A stretch of 64,000 nucleotides of DNA, taken from positions 86,304,001 through 86,368,000 of the forward strand of contig JBITNC010000001.1 of NCBI GenBank assembly GCA_050084985.1, in the 5' to 3' direction. This document shows, piece by piece, positions 23,390 through 35,764 of the stretch. Every line of letters begins with the position of its first letter. Position 1 is the first letter of the stretch. This stretch comes from Nageia nagi. Its lineage: Eukaryota; Pinophyta. A program made the position numbers and the translations under genes. The notes under the pieces were generated by a model. The model was given only the letters and a program-made list of their open reading frames with translations. It was not told the DNA's origin and did not search any database.

Positions 23390-23870
23390 AGAACATGAAG
23401 TATGGACAATATTCTTTGATGGAGCCATATGTAAACATGGATGTGGAGCTAGTATTATTTTTGAATCACCCAAGGGATACATGAGGTGGTTTTCATTCAA
23501 ATTCACATGAAATTGTATCAATAATTATATTAAATATGAAGCTCTATGATTAAGGATATCTAAAGCTATTAGTATGGGCATTAGATATCTAGTAGTCCAT
23601 GGTGATTATGAACTAGTCATAAATCAAGTCAAAGACAAGATCAGTGCAAGGTATCACTATCCCAAAAATTATAGGAATAGGATATAGGACTTGATGGAAT
23701 CATTCCCACCTATCAATTTTATCTCTATTCTTAGAAAGTATAATCAAATTGTTGATGGACTTGCTGGTAAAGGAGGACATTTCAATCCTGCTCATCACAA
23801 GAGAGGTAGCCATGGAGTCAAAGTCTTATATAGGCCATTTGTACCTAATACTGCAAAGTTTTGGTAGGTA
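23390..23870 (+). pseudogene. Additional RNase H domain between protease and RT (host element)
   Basis: The + strand reads EVWTIFFDGAICKHGCGASI, then a stop, KYEALRLRISKAISMGI, LVVHGDYELVINQVK and later IVDGLAGKGG. These are the D, E, D, D landmarks of an RNase HI fold of the archaeal-like type that Tat retrotransposons acquired. It sits upstream of the RT, separate from the Ty3 RNase H downstream. The same order occurs in the - strand element at 62.4-62.8 kb. Confidence 0.7.
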
Positions 23871-23889
23871 TTTGACTCTTATGAACATA

Positions 23890-25060
23890 TTATCAATTTT
23901 TTAATAGATGAAGCAGTAGCTCACACTTTTGATATAATAGAACTACTTGATTCTTTTGAAGAATCAGATGTTATACAACTTAGAAAACAATATTGTACCT
24001 AAAGCTTTGCTTTCCTTTGAATAATTATTTGATTCAAAAGATGTTAAAAAAGATAAAACCTTGGCTATAAAAAAATAAAGTAATATTAAACTAAAATTTG
24101 ATCTTAAAAAATGCATAAAAGTTGGATTAAAATGTTCTAAATATGAAAAAGATATACTACTTTAGATTTACCATAAGTTCACTAAGGTAATTGCTTAGAC
24201 TTAGGATGATTTAAAGACATATGATAAGAATGTGATCTAACACACCATTTAATTAGAGCCAAAATTCAAGCCATATAGGAAAAATTAGAGGTCAATAAAC
24301 TCAAGGATAGAAGAAGCCATGAAATAGGAGTTGCTAAAATCCCTAGATGCTAAAATTATCTATCCTATATAGCATTCTTCTTGGGTAATGAATTTAGTCC
24401 TAGTAAGGAAAAAGAATGGAGAAATTAGACTATGTGTATATTTTAAAAATCTAAACCAAGTGTCCCTAAAATATAAATATCCTCTTTCTACCATAGACTA
24501 AATCTTACAAATAGTAGCTAGAGCATGTTGCTTTTCAATGATTGATGGCTTTTTAGGATTCAACCAAATCTAGGTAAAGTATGAGGATTAATATAAAAAT
24601 GCATTTACTACCAAGTGGGAAACATTTGTGTTTCATAGAATGCCTTTTGGTCTCTCTAATGCTAGGGCTACTTTTTAGAGAGTAATGGAACATACCTTTG
24701 GTGAGCTAACAAACAAGATAATCCTTATTTACTTAGATGATATTACTATGTTTTCCAAAAGTAGAAAAGATCACTTAAATCATATTAGGCAAGTTTTTGA
24801 AAAATGTATGCAATTTGGGATTTCTATAAATCCTAAAAAATCTATTTTTATGGTTAACCAAGAAAAAATTCTTAGGCACATTATTTCAAAAGAAAGCTTG
24901 GCAATTGATCTTGACATGGTCAAAGCTATTGAGGCATTACCTCTACCTTCAAAGAAGAAGGACCTACAATCCTTCCTTGGTTAAATCAATTTTGTTAGGA
25001 AGTTTATTAGTGATTTCTTTCATATTGTTTCTTCAATCATAGAAATGCTAAGAAAAGATG
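23890..25060 (+). pseudogene. Ty3 reverse transcriptase (host element)
   Basis: RT motifs in order: SSWVMNLVLVRKKNGEIRLC (fingers), CFSMIDGFLGFNQI, FHRMPFGLSNARATF, and the active-site YLDD at 24,730-24,741 (IYLDDITMFS), followed by KSIFMVNQEKILRHIISKES and PSKKKDLQSFLG. At least eight stops fall at positions where relatives have glutamine, arginine or tryptophan, mostly TAG or TAA replacing CAG or CAA. It is clearly a dead RT. Confidence 0.85.
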
Positions 25061-25625
25061 CATAATTCTTCTGTTTTAATGAAGCAAAGCAAGATTTTCA
25101 TGATATCAAAAATGCTATAATACAAGCTCTAGTTTTGAAAAATCTAAATTTTTTAACACTTTATTATGTATGTTTATGGAGAAGAGAAAAGTATTGAAAC
25201 CATATTGGCATAGAAGGATGACTAGAAATAACATCCTATTTCCTTTCCTACATAAATATCAGGTAAACTATTCATTTATTAAAAAGAAAGTATTTTCTAT
25301 TATGAAAGGACTAAAAAGTTTCAAGCATTATGTGTCCCAAAATAAGATCCTTGTATATACCATTCACATTGATGTTAGAAATTATGTTATTTAAGGAGAA
25401 TTAGATGAAGCAAAATCTAGTTGGATAACAAGAATAATGGAATATGATGTTGAGATTAAACCAACCAAACTTATTAGAGGAAGAACCCTCTATGAGAACA
25501 TAGTTGTTGCAACACATGATTGATTTCATAGAGGATGAAGAGAATCTAAATGAAGAGAGTGATTGGATAAAATAGTATATTGCATGTTTAGAAATCGATA
25601 CTACCTTGAATATTTTAATCAATTT
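25061..25625 (+). pseudogene. Ty3 RNase H and linker (host element)
   Basis: After RT the frame includes FSIMKGLKSFKHYVSQNKIL, then SSWITRIMEYDVEIKPTKLI, the typical C-terminal part of the Ty3 RNase H and the tether to integrase. Frameshifts and stops are present. Confidence 0.75.
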
Positions 25626-25639
25626 TAGAGAAGAAGATT

Positions 25640-25975
25640 CAATCTATAGGCACTTAGACTCACAATGATTGATGATCATCTCTATAGGAAGAATTTTGAT
25701 CAAACCTTGTTAAGATGTGTAACTCATGAAGAAGACTATAAAATTTTATATGAATTTCAATATGGATTCTTTGGAGGAAACTATAATGGTTCTACCACAA
25801 CAACAAAAATATTATAAGCAGGTTATTATTAGCTCACTATATTCTAAGAATCCTATAAGATAGCCTGACAATGTGATAAATGTAATAGGTATGTGGGAAA
25901 GAGAAGACAAGCTACCATTCCTCTTAAACTTATGATAATTGAAGAACATTTACATCAATAGGGCTTAGATTTCAT
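25640..25975 (+). pseudogene. Ty3 integrase, zinc-binding part (host element)
   Basis: The frame reads DDHLYRKNFDQTLLRCV, then YEFQYGFFGGNYNG and CDKCNRYVGKRRQATIPL, matching the H2C2 zinc-binding domain of plant Ty3 integrases. It stops at GLDFI, where a solo LTR is inserted, and continues at 28,083. Confidence 0.8.
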
Positions 25976-28077
25976 TGTTGATTATAGTGTAGCAATTTTT
26001 TCATTGTTGTTAACATGATGAGATTAGTAAGCATATGGTTCACATGGTTGCACGTGCCAAAGAAATAATGTTGATAAGATTTACAAAGTTGTCGGACGTA
26101 AAAACGAAAAAGGGACCAAAAGTTATAATGAGGTACTAAAAGTTTTCAAGAGGAAAAAAAATGCAAATGGAAGGTGAAGGACAACCAAATATGGCTTGGA
26201 TAAGTTGTTGGATTGATAAAAACTTGTGTGCTATGTTGAAATGGTCAAATTTCATGTTGGTTCTTTTTTGGGCACACTTATAAATTTTTGAATAGTCAAA
26301 AATTTGGGTGAAATTGGATTTATTAAAGTACTATATATTACTATATACCAAGAATATATGGTCCAAATTTCATAGCAAAATGATGACCAAGGTAGAAATG
26401 GTGCAAGCTACAAAATGCCAATTTGTAACTTTTTATAGTTTTGAGAATAAAGTTTATCCAAGTCATGGAAATAGTTGGATGGTTGTTTTGGGCTCTTAAA
26501 GTATTCAAATTTATACCTTTAAAGTTTTTACATGTCCAACTTGATAATATGAACAAATTTTTCTTTTGAATCATCTTGATTTGAGGTACCAAAGTATGAG
26601 AATCTATAATTTGCACAAAACTAAGCATGTGAATTGTTTGAAAAAATACTAGTGAAATCTTTATTGAAGGCCACTTTGTAAGAAGTGCTATGAGAAAAAT
26701 ATAAGTATTTAGACCTTAAATTTTAGACAGAGTGTATTTGGGTATATGTAGTATATGTAGTCCAAATTTTATATCAAGGAGGAAACCAAGGCAAAAATGG
26801 TACAGGTTACAAAATGCCACTTATTAACTTTTTGTAGTTTGGTGCACTTTTTGGGACAGCAAAGAAAAAGAGGAATTCCATGAGCTTGAGTTGAGATATT
26901 TATTTTATAGTTATAGATTTGTAATCAAAATAAAAAATCTCACAACTTTAGTTTTTGGTTCTTCTCAATCCAAGGTCTAGAAGTCAATGGACAAGGATGC
27001 CTAGTAAGTGTTTAATGAAATGAAAAGACATAAATTTTGGCTAAGTGCTGAGCCTAGTTTTGGTAGTGAAATGTTTGACAAAATGCTTATTATGATTTTT
27101 GAATATATGTTTTTATTTCTTGTTAAAATATATTACACTCCTAATTAAGTTTGGTGAGTTTTAATGACATAAAATAGAAATACAAGTTTTAGAGATTATT
27201 GAGTATCTATGCAAAAGTCATAATACCATTTCATGCCATATGGACTTGGAACACATTTTCTAAGTGCAATCAATGTATTATCATGAACCAATTCTCTAAT
27301 ATTCAAATTTTTTTGTATTTGTGCATTAGCAAAGTAGTATGAATTTGAGCAGTGTGTGAAGTATGTGTGAGTAATGGATGTGTCTGAATGAATGATTTCT
27401 TTATAATTCTACAAGTGTTGAGAGTTCTAAATGTGTGTGAGAAATCATATCAGCTTTGAATTAGAATGTGAAACATTTTCTTTATTTGAATAATGGTAGT
27501 CCTTCTATTGGTTTCAAAAATAATTTCTTGGTCCATTTTTGGGGTTTTTCAGTTGACAGGTGTGAAGAGTGAGTGAGTATGAATGAAAGGGTTGAAGCTA
27601 TAGAAGAGCATGGTGATTTTTGAAATGAGAAGGAAATGTTGAAGAGATAGATTCAAATTGTGGTTGTGGGTAGATGTTTTTGAGATAGACCATTATAGGT
27701 CTTGGGTAGCTAGTTATTAATCCTTCATCTTATCTTATTGAATCTATTAAGTGGATGCTTGGTAAGAGGAGTTGGTGCTCCTTGTGGTTAGTCTACAAAA
27801 CTTAGAGGTTGGTGCTCCTTCCAGTTGGTGCTGGTAAATTGTTTGTAAAGTTGATGCTTTATAATGGTTGGATTTGGATTGGAGTCTAAGCAATCTTATT
27901 AATGGATGTAGCCACATTAGTGAACCTCATTATATCTTGTGTTATGTGATGTTCTCTTATGTGTTTGCTCTATTTAGTTTTGTCTTTTTGCTTCACTATT
28001 TAAAGTTTTTGGGTTTGAAGTTTTTAAATTTAAAGACATTGATTCACTCCCCTCTCAATGTCACATGTAGTTCAACA
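25976..28077 (+). mobile_element. Solo copia LTR inside the Ty3 integrase
   Basis: A 2102-bp insertion starts TGTTGATTATAG and ends GTAGTTCAACA. TTCAT precedes it and TTAAT follows it (5-bp duplication with one mismatch), and the host integrase frame resumes directly after. Its right end, read on the - strand, resembles the left end of the copia LTRs (GTGACA, TGAGAGGGG, GTGAATCA), and the segment GAACCTCATTATATCTTGTG matches their R-U5 region. Its left end resembles the copia U3 start (CATTGTTGT-AACA). It therefore comes from a related family in + orientation. It has no internal region, so it most likely arose by recombination between two LTRs. The 14-bp array is absent. Confidence 0.8.
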
Positions 28078-28590
28078 TTAATTGGCATTATTAATCCAAA
28101 CTCTTCAATGGATCATAAGTTTATCTTGACTACAACTGACTACTTCACAAGATGATAAGAAGCTATGCCATGTAAAAATGCATATCAAGAGGCAGTGATG
28201 GAGATGATAAAGAGATTGATCACTCATTTCAGTATCTCATAAACCATTATGTTAGATAATGATTTTGTATCACCAAAGCTAATTTATCAGAGTTTGTTGT
28301 TGAGTATAGGATCTATTGAATGTTATCTTTAAACTATTACCCACAGGGGAACGAGTTAGCAAAATTAACAAACAAAAATTTAACTCAAACATTAAAAGGA
28401 CAATTGAAGGGAATCCTAGAAAATGGTACATAAAACTAGACTATGCATTATAGGATGAAAAAATTAATATCAAATATACTATCAAGACTTCACCCTATGT
28501 ATTAGTTTATGGTAAGAGACATGTGCTACCCATTCATCTTGAGTTGCCTATATTAAAAATCTTGCAGGAGCTATAATACTATGAATTTGT
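28078..28590 (+). pseudogene. Ty3 integrase catalytic core (host element)
   Basis: The frame resumes as IGIINPNSSMDHKFILTTTD, then YFTR and IKRLITHFSIS, matching the integrase core around its first catalytic aspartate (TTTDYFT). Downstream, LDNDF covers the second aspartate. Stops are frequent. It breaks at about 28,590 (YYEF) where copia element B is inserted. Confidence 0.8.
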
Positions 28591-30412
28591 TGTTGGAATT
28601 CGAGTGACACTGAGAGGGGGGGGTGAATCAGTGTAAAAAAAAAAAAATCAATTTAAGCTTCTTAAATAAAGATAGATTAAAAGCCAGAGAAAATTGAGCA
28701 AGCACACCAAGTACATCACACAATACCAGATATAACGAGGTTCACCAGATTGGCTACATCCCCGAAAATGACTGCTTGGACTCCAATCCAAATCCAGTCA
28801 TTAAAGAAAGCTTACAGATTCACAGCACCAATAGTGAAGGGTAGCACTAACTACCACTTTAAAAATAGTAGCACCTACTGCTTGGAGCACCAACTCTAGC
28901 TATCAAGCACCCACTTGATACAACATTCAAAAAGGAGGAAAGAATACAGTTCTAGAAGACCCTCAATGGTCTAGCTCTAATGCTCATTGTTTGATCTCTG
29001 CACACAGCTCCAAAGTAACACAGTTAAACAATCACTATACTATCTGCATATTCATTTGGTCACTTCACATACTCCTGATACTCCCCACTTCCACGCTGTT
29101 ACCTCCACTACACCCTTCTCTACACACCAGTTCTTACTCCATCTTCCATTCCCTCTTCACATCCATTCCTACAAACCATTACACATCAAGAAAACCGTTA
29201 CACATCAAGAAAACCCCCCAAGAAACTATTCCTATCATGACATGTTATCAAAAAACAAACTGAAAAGAAATATTTATTTGTAACTGCTCCTGCACTAAGA
29301 GAGTTCACTATCTGAGACTGCAACTGCTGTAACTGACGAACGCTCCTATTGCTCAAACAGAGTTGTTCAGATAGGTATAGCTCTTTCTCCACTTATTTCA
29401 GAGATTTGATAGTATCTAATTATTTCTTATAATCCTGAACTCTTTTCTTCTTCATAATGGTAGTTCTGGGTTTCTCTTTTTTTGTCTAGCCTTAGTTTCG
29501 GAGTCTCTTTCTATAGCCTAGAGATTGACTAGCTTACCGAATGTTTATTGTATACACCATGATGTCATCATCTTCAGACTCCAGAAGAGAGTTCCAATGT
29601 ATCTGCATGGCCTTCTAGACTTTTCAACACCAACTGCTAATGTCATCTTCTCTGGACTCTGGAAGTAGAGTAAAATGCTTCCCGTGATGTCCAGATGTTT
29701 ATTGTATACACCATGATGTCTGTGCTGATTTCATTTCTAGAAAAAAGAAATAATCACACATGCTCAATAGACTATGATCTGACTTCTCACTATCCTTGTC
29801 GCTTCCGAGATATTCTATTTACTGGCTCTGGCTATTTGATCTCTCTTTGCTGTTCTCATCTCTACATTTCGGAATGTTTTACTCACTGGCTCCGATTATT
29901 TGATCACTCCTTGCTGACCTCATCATCTCTGGGACCTGATTTCATTAAAAAATTTGAACGTTGTTCTCCCCATGACATCATCTTCATGCTTTCGAAATGC
30001 TCTACTCACTTTCTCTGGAACCCGATTTTTTTCCACAACTGAGCTTTTATCATTTCATTCTGGAACGCTTAATCTACTAAATCCGGCCTTTTTAATCACA
30101 CCTTGCTGACCTCATCATCTTCGAAACCCAGTTTCATTCAAAAATGTGAACATCATTCTTCCTGTGATGTCACCTCTTCCCTTCGGAATGTTTTACTCAC
30201 TAGCACCGGCTATTTTATCGCTCCTTGCTGACTTCATCACTTCCGAAACCTGGTTTTGGGTTAAGGCCCAAAATCACTGATGTCATCTCTTTTGGAATGC
30301 TTTATTTACTAACCCTGGTTTTTTAATTCTCCTTGCTGACTTCATCACTTCCGAAACCCGATCTTTACCAAAACCACGTGTTGACAATAATGACAATCAC
30401 ACATGCTCAACA
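28591..30412 (-). repeat. 3' LTR of copia element B
   Basis: 1822 bp, TG...CA. Similar to the right LTR by eye apart from a deletion of about 125 bp near 29,720. The deletion ends lie in GATGTC repeats. It contains degenerate TGA(T)GTCA motifs and a G-box at 30,375-30,380. Confidence 0.9.
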
Positions 30413-30424
30413 ATCTCCCCCTTT
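30413..30424 (-). promoter_or_regulatory. Polypurine tract of copia element B
   Basis: AAAGGGGGAGAT on the - strand, directly before the LTR start. Further CTCCCCCT runs occur near 30,475, 30,512 and 30,610 in the segment up to the pol stop. Confidence 0.85.
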
Positions 30425-30639
30425 GGAATTGTTGGCAACACCACTTGATCAGACACCAACATCGGGACTTTTCTCTCCCCCTTTGTCAACAATAACAAAG
30501 GGCATTTACAGACTCCCCCTGAGTCCATACATGACATTCTCAGGAAATCAGTAGTATGCATACAAAAACAAGATACACAGAAGCAATATAGGAAGGAAAA
30601 AATAAACACTCCCCCTGAGAATGTGACGTCCAGAACTAG
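30425..30639 (-). other. 3' untranslated region of copia element B
   Basis: Non-coding stretch between the pol stop and the polypurine tract. It contains an extra segment of about 95 bp (near 30,540-30,633), flanked by CTCCCCCTGAG-like sequences, that is missing from element A. Loss in A by recombination between the repeated CTCCCCCTGAG motifs would explain the difference. Confidence 0.55.
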
Positions 30640-32676
30640 CTAATGCTTGGGAAGGACAACAACTCCTAGCTTGTTTCGAAGATGTTCGAAGACGTCTTTG
30701 GGCAAAGGCTTTGTAAAGATGTCTTCTACTTGCTCTGTGGTTGGAATAAAATCCAACTGTACTTCTACTTGCACCACTCTTTCTTTTAGAAAGTGATATC
30801 TAATTGCAATATGCTTTGTTCGTGAGTGCATAACATGATTTTTTGATATATTGATTGCACTTGTGTTATCACAAAGAACTGATATGGGCTCGTTAATCTG
30901 TATACCAAAATCTTTTAGCATCTGCTTCATCCATAGAATCTGTGTGCAGCAAGAAGTTGTTGCTATATACTCTGCTTCAGCTGTAGATAGGGATACTGAG
31001 TCTTGCTTTTTACTGTGCCAGCCAACAAGATTATTACCCAAATAAAATGCTCCTCCACTGGTGCTCTTCCTATCATCCACACATCCTGCCCAGTCTGCAT
31101 CTGAAAAGGCAATAAGTGTAAAGTCCTTTCCTCTAGGATACCATAAACCATATTCTACTGTACCTTTGAGATATCTGAATATTCTCTTTACTGCGATAAC
31201 ATGTGTTTCTTTGGGATTTGCTTGAAATCGAGCAACCATACATACTGCTTGAAGAATATCTGGTCTAGTAGCTGTCAAATATAATAAACTTCCAATCATT
31301 GACCTGTATTGTGTTTGATCTACTATTGGTGCTTTATCATCCTTGCTTAATTTGCAGCCTGTCGTCATAGGGGTGCTCATAGGTTTACAGTCTTCCATGG
31401 TAAACTTCTTCAGCATCTCCTTAACATACTTGGTTTGAGAAAGGAACATGCCATTCTTCAACTGATTGATTTGTAAGCCGAGAAAGAATGCAAGCTCACC
31501 TATCATAGACATCTCGAATTCTATTTGCATGTTGTCAGCAAGATTTTTACATAGCTCATTCTTGCTTCCTCCAAAAATTATATCATCTACATAGACAACA
31601 ACAATTAGTTGATTTTCCTTTTCTGATTTAATGTATAAATTGCTATCCACCATTCCTTTTCTAAAGCCTTGTTGCTGAAGATATGTATCAAGTCTGGAGT
31701 ACCATGCTCGAGGTGCCTGTTTTAAACCATACAGAGCCTTCTTTAGTTTGCATACCAAATTAGGATTCTCTCCCAATTGGAAACCATCTGGCTGTTCAAT
31801 ATAGACTTCTTCCTTAATTTTGCCATTTAGAAAGGCTAATTTTACATCCATTTTATAAACTTTAATGTCTTTATACACTGCAAAAGCTAAAAACATGCGA
31901 ATAGCTTCTAATCTGGCCACAGGTGCAAAAGTTTCTTCAAAATCAATTCCTTCAACTTGAGCATATCCCTTGCAGACAAGTCTAGCTTTATTTCGAACCA
32001 CTATCCCATCTTCATTCAACTTATTGCGAAAAACCCACTTTGTGCCAATCACATTTTTGTTGGCTGGTCTAGGAACGAGTTCCCATGTTTCATTCTTTTC
32101 AATTTGAGTGAGTTCTTCCTCCATTGCTTTCATCCAGCTTTCATCTTGGCTAGCTTCTGAGACATTTTTAGGCTCTATATTGGATAGGAGAGAATAGGTG
32201 CATGAAACCCCTATGCGAGTTTGGATGCCTGTATGAAACTCACCAATGATTTGCTCTTGTGGATGATCCTTGTGCCATCTATTTGGTGGAGTTTTTGAAT
32301 TTTCATCTTCTTCCATCTCATTTTCTGAAACACTATTTGGGTTACTTGGCGAATTTGAATCTTCTGGTTTCTTTACTTGTGATTGCTGTACAGGAGGCTT
32401 AGATTTGTTTTTATTCTTTTTGTCTTCTTCAATTGAATCTTGATAGGTAGGAAGATCATCATCATCATTTCTCTTGGGAAGATCTCTTTGCTCATCAACA
32501 CGAACATCAACACTATCAACAATTGTTTTTGTCCTTTTATTGTAACACCTGTATGCTTTTCTCTTCGAAGAGTAACCAAGAAAGATACCTTCATCAGATC
32601 TATCCTCAAACTTTCCTAAATTTTCTTCTATTCTCTTGATATAGCATTTATTGCCAAAGATCTTGAAGTGCCTCAC
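30640..32676 (-). CDS. Copia RT-RNase H frame of element B (678 codons, open)
   Basis: A single uninterrupted frame covers the integrase tail ([20 protein letters not shown]), RT ([34 protein letters not shown], the [10 protein letters not shown] active site) and RNase H ([40 protein letters not shown]). Its length and motif order match complete copia elements, with one altered lysine (MDVKLAF for MDVKSAF). The frame begins after a TGA at about 32,727 where element A has an arginine codon (CGA), so the real polyprotein start lies upstream in gag. RT could be functional only if made by readthrough or supplied in trans. Confidence 0.88.
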   Translation of the reverse strand: MRHFKIFGNKCYIKRIEENLGKFEDRSDEGIFLGYSSKRKAYRCYNKRTKTIVDSVDVRVDEQRDLPKRNDDDDLPTYQDSIEEDKKNKNKSKPPVQQSQVKKPEDSNSPSNPNSVSENEMEEDENSKTPPNRWHKDHPQEQIIGEFHTGIQTRIGVSCTYSLLSNIEPKNVSEASQDESWMKAMEEELTQIEKNETWELVPRPANKNVIGTKWVFRNKLNEDGIVVRNKARLVCKGYAQVEGIDFEETFAPVARLEAIRMFLAFAVYKDIKVYKMDVKLAFLNGKIKEEVYIEQPDGFQLGENPNLVCKLKKALYGLKQAPRAWYSRLDTYLQQQGFRKGMVDSNLYIKSEKENQLIVVVYVDDIIFGGSKNELCKNLADNMQIEFEMSMIGELAFFLGLQINQLKNGMFLSQTKYVKEMLKKFTMEDCKPMSTPMTTGCKLSKDDKAPIVDQTQYRSMIGSLLYLTATRPDILQAVCMVARFQANPKETHVIAVKRIFRYLKGTVEYGLWYPRGKDFTLIAFSDADWAGCVDDRKSTSGGAFYLGNNLVGWHSKKQDSVSLSTAEAEYIATTSCCTQILWMKQMLKDFGIQINEPISVLCDNTSAINISKNHVMHSRTKHIAIRYHFLKERVVQVEVQLDFIPTTEQVEDIFTKPLPKDVFEHLRNKLGVVVLPKH

Positions 32677-33730
32677 TGTAGCTTTTCTTCCAAACCATAA
32701 TTCATATGGTGTTCTGTCCTCATGTGGTCATATCATACATCTGTTTTGAATATGCACTACAGTATGCACTGCTTCTTTCCAGAACCTATCAGAAACCTTG
32801 CTTTCTATCAGCATGGTTCGAGCCATTTCTTGTACTACTCTATTTTTTCTTTCAACTACTCCATTTTGTTGTGGAGTTCTTGCTGCAGAGAATTGTCTTT
32901 TAATTCCGTGTTGTATGCAAAACTCAGAAAACTCATCAGAAGTGAACTCACCTCCTCTGTCTGAGTGAAGACATTTAATTCTCCTCTCTATCTGATTTTC
33001 TACTTGATTTTTAAATGCTTTGAACATTTCAAAAGCTTCAGATTTATGTTTCAAAAATTGCACCCAAGTCATTCTTGAATAATCATCTATGAATAGAATA
33101 AAATACTTATCTCCATTGATGCTTTGTGTTCTCATTGGTCCGCATAGGTCGGTGTGTATGATTTCCAATGGTCTGCTTGTGTGATATTCTTTCACTTTGA
33201 ACTTTGCCCGAGTTTGCTTTCCCCTTTGGCATGAATCACAAATATCATTTGCTGGTTTGCTAATACTGGGCATATCTCTTACTGCTCTTTTTGAGCAAAT
33301 GTTCATCAAGTTTTTAAAATAGATGTGTCCCAATCTCTTATGCCATAGCCAATCATCACTCTCCTTGCCTAGAAGACATGATCCCTTTGAAATATCTGAT
33401 AAGGTGTATAAATTACCACAGGTTTTTGTACCAACTGCTACAAGTCTACCACTATTTGCCCTTCGGATCTCACAACCATGCTTTTTGAAAATTACATCAT
33501 GTCCTTTGTCACATATTTGACTGACGCTCAACAAATTATGCTTCAATCCCACAACAAATAATACCTCTTCGGATCTGATGTTGCCATCATTTATTTTGAC
33601 TGTCCCTTTGCCGATAATCTATGCGCCATCATTGTTTCCAAATCTTACTGACCCACCTTCATATTCTTGTAGTTTTTGAAATTTCTTCTTGTCACCTGTC
33701 ATGTGACTTGAGCATCCGCTATCTAATATC
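32677..33730 (-). pseudogene. Copia protease-integrase region of element B
   Basis: The protease start (WILDSGCSSHMTG) lies at about 33,720. A nonsense codon near 33,620 (TAG for CAG) is followed by the open frame 33,552-32,728, which covers the integrase zinc-binding site (HKRLGH, CDSCQRGKQ) and core (IIHTDLCGP, LHSDRGGEF, VVERKN). The three catalytic residues of the D,D,E triad are present. The frame ends at the CGA-to-TGA change just before the RT frame. Confidence 0.88.
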
Positions 33731-35714
33731 CATGGTGATGGTTTGTCTTGAGCTTTTAATGTTGTTTGAACGATTAAAGACTCTTTATCCTCTCTGAGTT
33801 TCTCCTTTTCTTTCCAGACTTATTTTACTTTTATTTCAGCTTCTTGTTTTTTATTATACTTTTCTTCTTCCTGTGGATGACTGCTCTGAAACTGTTTATT
33901 CTATCTTATGGAAGGAAATTATCTCGATGGAAAGAACCTCATGCCATGATTATTTCTGCAGAATCTAGCAATGTGTCCATATTCATGACAGTTGTAACAC
34001 TCAATTGGATACTCCATTAGTGGGCCGAATGCATTCCTAGTAACAAAGGTTCTTGGAGTGATATTATACTTACATTCAGAAATTTTGTGTCCATACGCAT
34101 TGCATTTGAAATAGTATCCATTGAAGGGATGGATGTAGCTATTATATTGCTGAGTACTTCTTGGTCCTGCATAGGGTCTTCTTCTGGAATGCACTTGAGT
34201 GAAGCCATCATCCTCCAGTCCTGAGCTATCTTCCTTCTTCTTGGTTTCTTTTATGTTTTCTCTTTTTATGTCATTGGAAGATTGTCCTTGTTCATATCCC
34301 AGACCAGATTTATTAGAAAACATTCTTTAACTGTTAATGATTTCGCTGAGTTTAGTCGACCTTCCTTCTAGATATTCAAAAGAGCTGATTTTCTTGGTGA
34401 CTTCCTCTAGTTGCATACGTAGCCCAGTTATTTCTTCTTCAAGCTTACTGCAATTTTTAAATTTCATAAGAAGCTGTTCCTCCAAACTCTCATTTATCCT
34501 CTTAGATTCTTCCACTTCTATTTTTAAGTTTTCTATAATATTACTTGCATCATCAAACCTTTTTGAGAGTTTCTTATTTTTCTTTATTTATTTATCCAGT
34601 TCATTCAATGCTGTTATTAGTTCTTCTTCAAGATCAATCTCAATCTCACAGTCATTTTCTTCATCTGTCTCTTCTTTTTTATGTTCTTGGTCATTTTGAT
34701 TGTCTTCATTCAGTTTCTCTTCAAATGCCATAAACAATGCTCCATTGTATTCTTTTTTTGATTCATTACTGGAATCATCATCAGTGGAGCCTTCATTTCT
34801 AGATATGAAGCTCTGTCTATTTGACCTTCTATTTTGAGCATGAGATTTCATTTTGTAGTTTTTCTCAAAATATGATTCTTGATCATCTTTATCAGTTTTT
34901 CTATATGGACATTTTGAAATGAAATGACCAATACCACCACAGTTAAAACATTTAAACGACAACTTGCCTTTATATTTACCTTTTCCCCTTTTTAGCTTTC
35001 TAACAAAATTTGCTTCTACTTCATCAGATTCTTCCTCATCGTCATAATCTATTTTGGCTTTGGTATTGTTATTGGCTTTAAGCGCTGCTTCCTTTTCTGA
35101 ATGTTTTGCTTTTCCGATCCTCATTTCATAAGCAGTCAACGATCCATGCATTTCATCCATGCTGAAATTTTTTAAATTTTTTGCTTCTTCAATAGCAGAC
35201 ACCTTTGAATCAAAGCGAGATGTGAGAGATCGCAGTACCTTTTTCACGATGACATGATCTTCAATTTCTTCCCCAAGACCTCTAATTGCATTAGTAATTT
35301 CATTTACTCTCAACATGTATGCTTCGATGGTTTCATCTTCATTCATCTTTAGAACTTCAAATTGAGCTCTATGAGTTTGGAGTTTTGCTTCCTTGACTTT
35401 ATCATCTCCTTCGTGAATGCTCTTCAACTTATTCCATATTTCTTTTGCAGATTTGCATGCCATAACTTTCACCAGTTCATTGTCCACAAGACCACACATT
35501 AGAGCATTTCTTGCTTTTGCATCACATTCAAATGCCTTTCTTTCTACTTCATCTGATGGACCTGTAGGGGAGGAGTGTAACCCCTTTTAACAGCATCCCA
35601 AGTACCAAAACCTAATGCACTGAGATAAGTCTTCATTTGAATTTTCCAGAAAGCATAATTGGTTCCATCAAAGAGAGGTGCCTTGTTAGATGAGAAACCT
35701 TCTCCGCTTGCCAT
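33731..35714 (-). pseudogene. Copia gag of element B
   Basis: The gag starts at 35,714 (MASGEGF). A one-base deletion near 35,570 (GGGGAGG for GGGGGAGG) shifts the frame, and the open part resumes as frame 35,499-34,588: UBN2-like capsid, CFNCGGIGHFISKC zinc knuckle and the acidic region. A TAA near 34,588 and another near 34,327 follow. The last piece (34,323-33,919) carries FKCNAYGHKISEC and CYNCHEYGHIARFC, two more knuckles, with the first lacking its leading cysteine. Coiled-coil heptads lie between the knuckles. Confidence 0.88.
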
Positions 35715-35764
35715 AGTGCCACTACCAGGATCTCCTTAGCTGTTATAGCCTAAGTAGGAACCTT

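Noticed and set aside
23890-25060. A variant genetic code with TAA/TAG read as glutamine
   Set aside because: Stops also replace arginine and tryptophan codons, frameshifts are common, and younger elements have intact glutamine codons. Deamination explains the pattern.
27868-28155. A 95-codon + strand frame as a small membrane protein
   Set aside because: It joins the end of the solo LTR to the integrase. The hydrophobic part is LTR sequence and the rest is Ty3 integrase.
29000-29283. Plus-strand frames near 29.0-29.3 kb and 36.2-36.5 kb as genes
   Set aside because: Both lie in the LTRs of copia B, are copies of each other, and have no recognisable domain.
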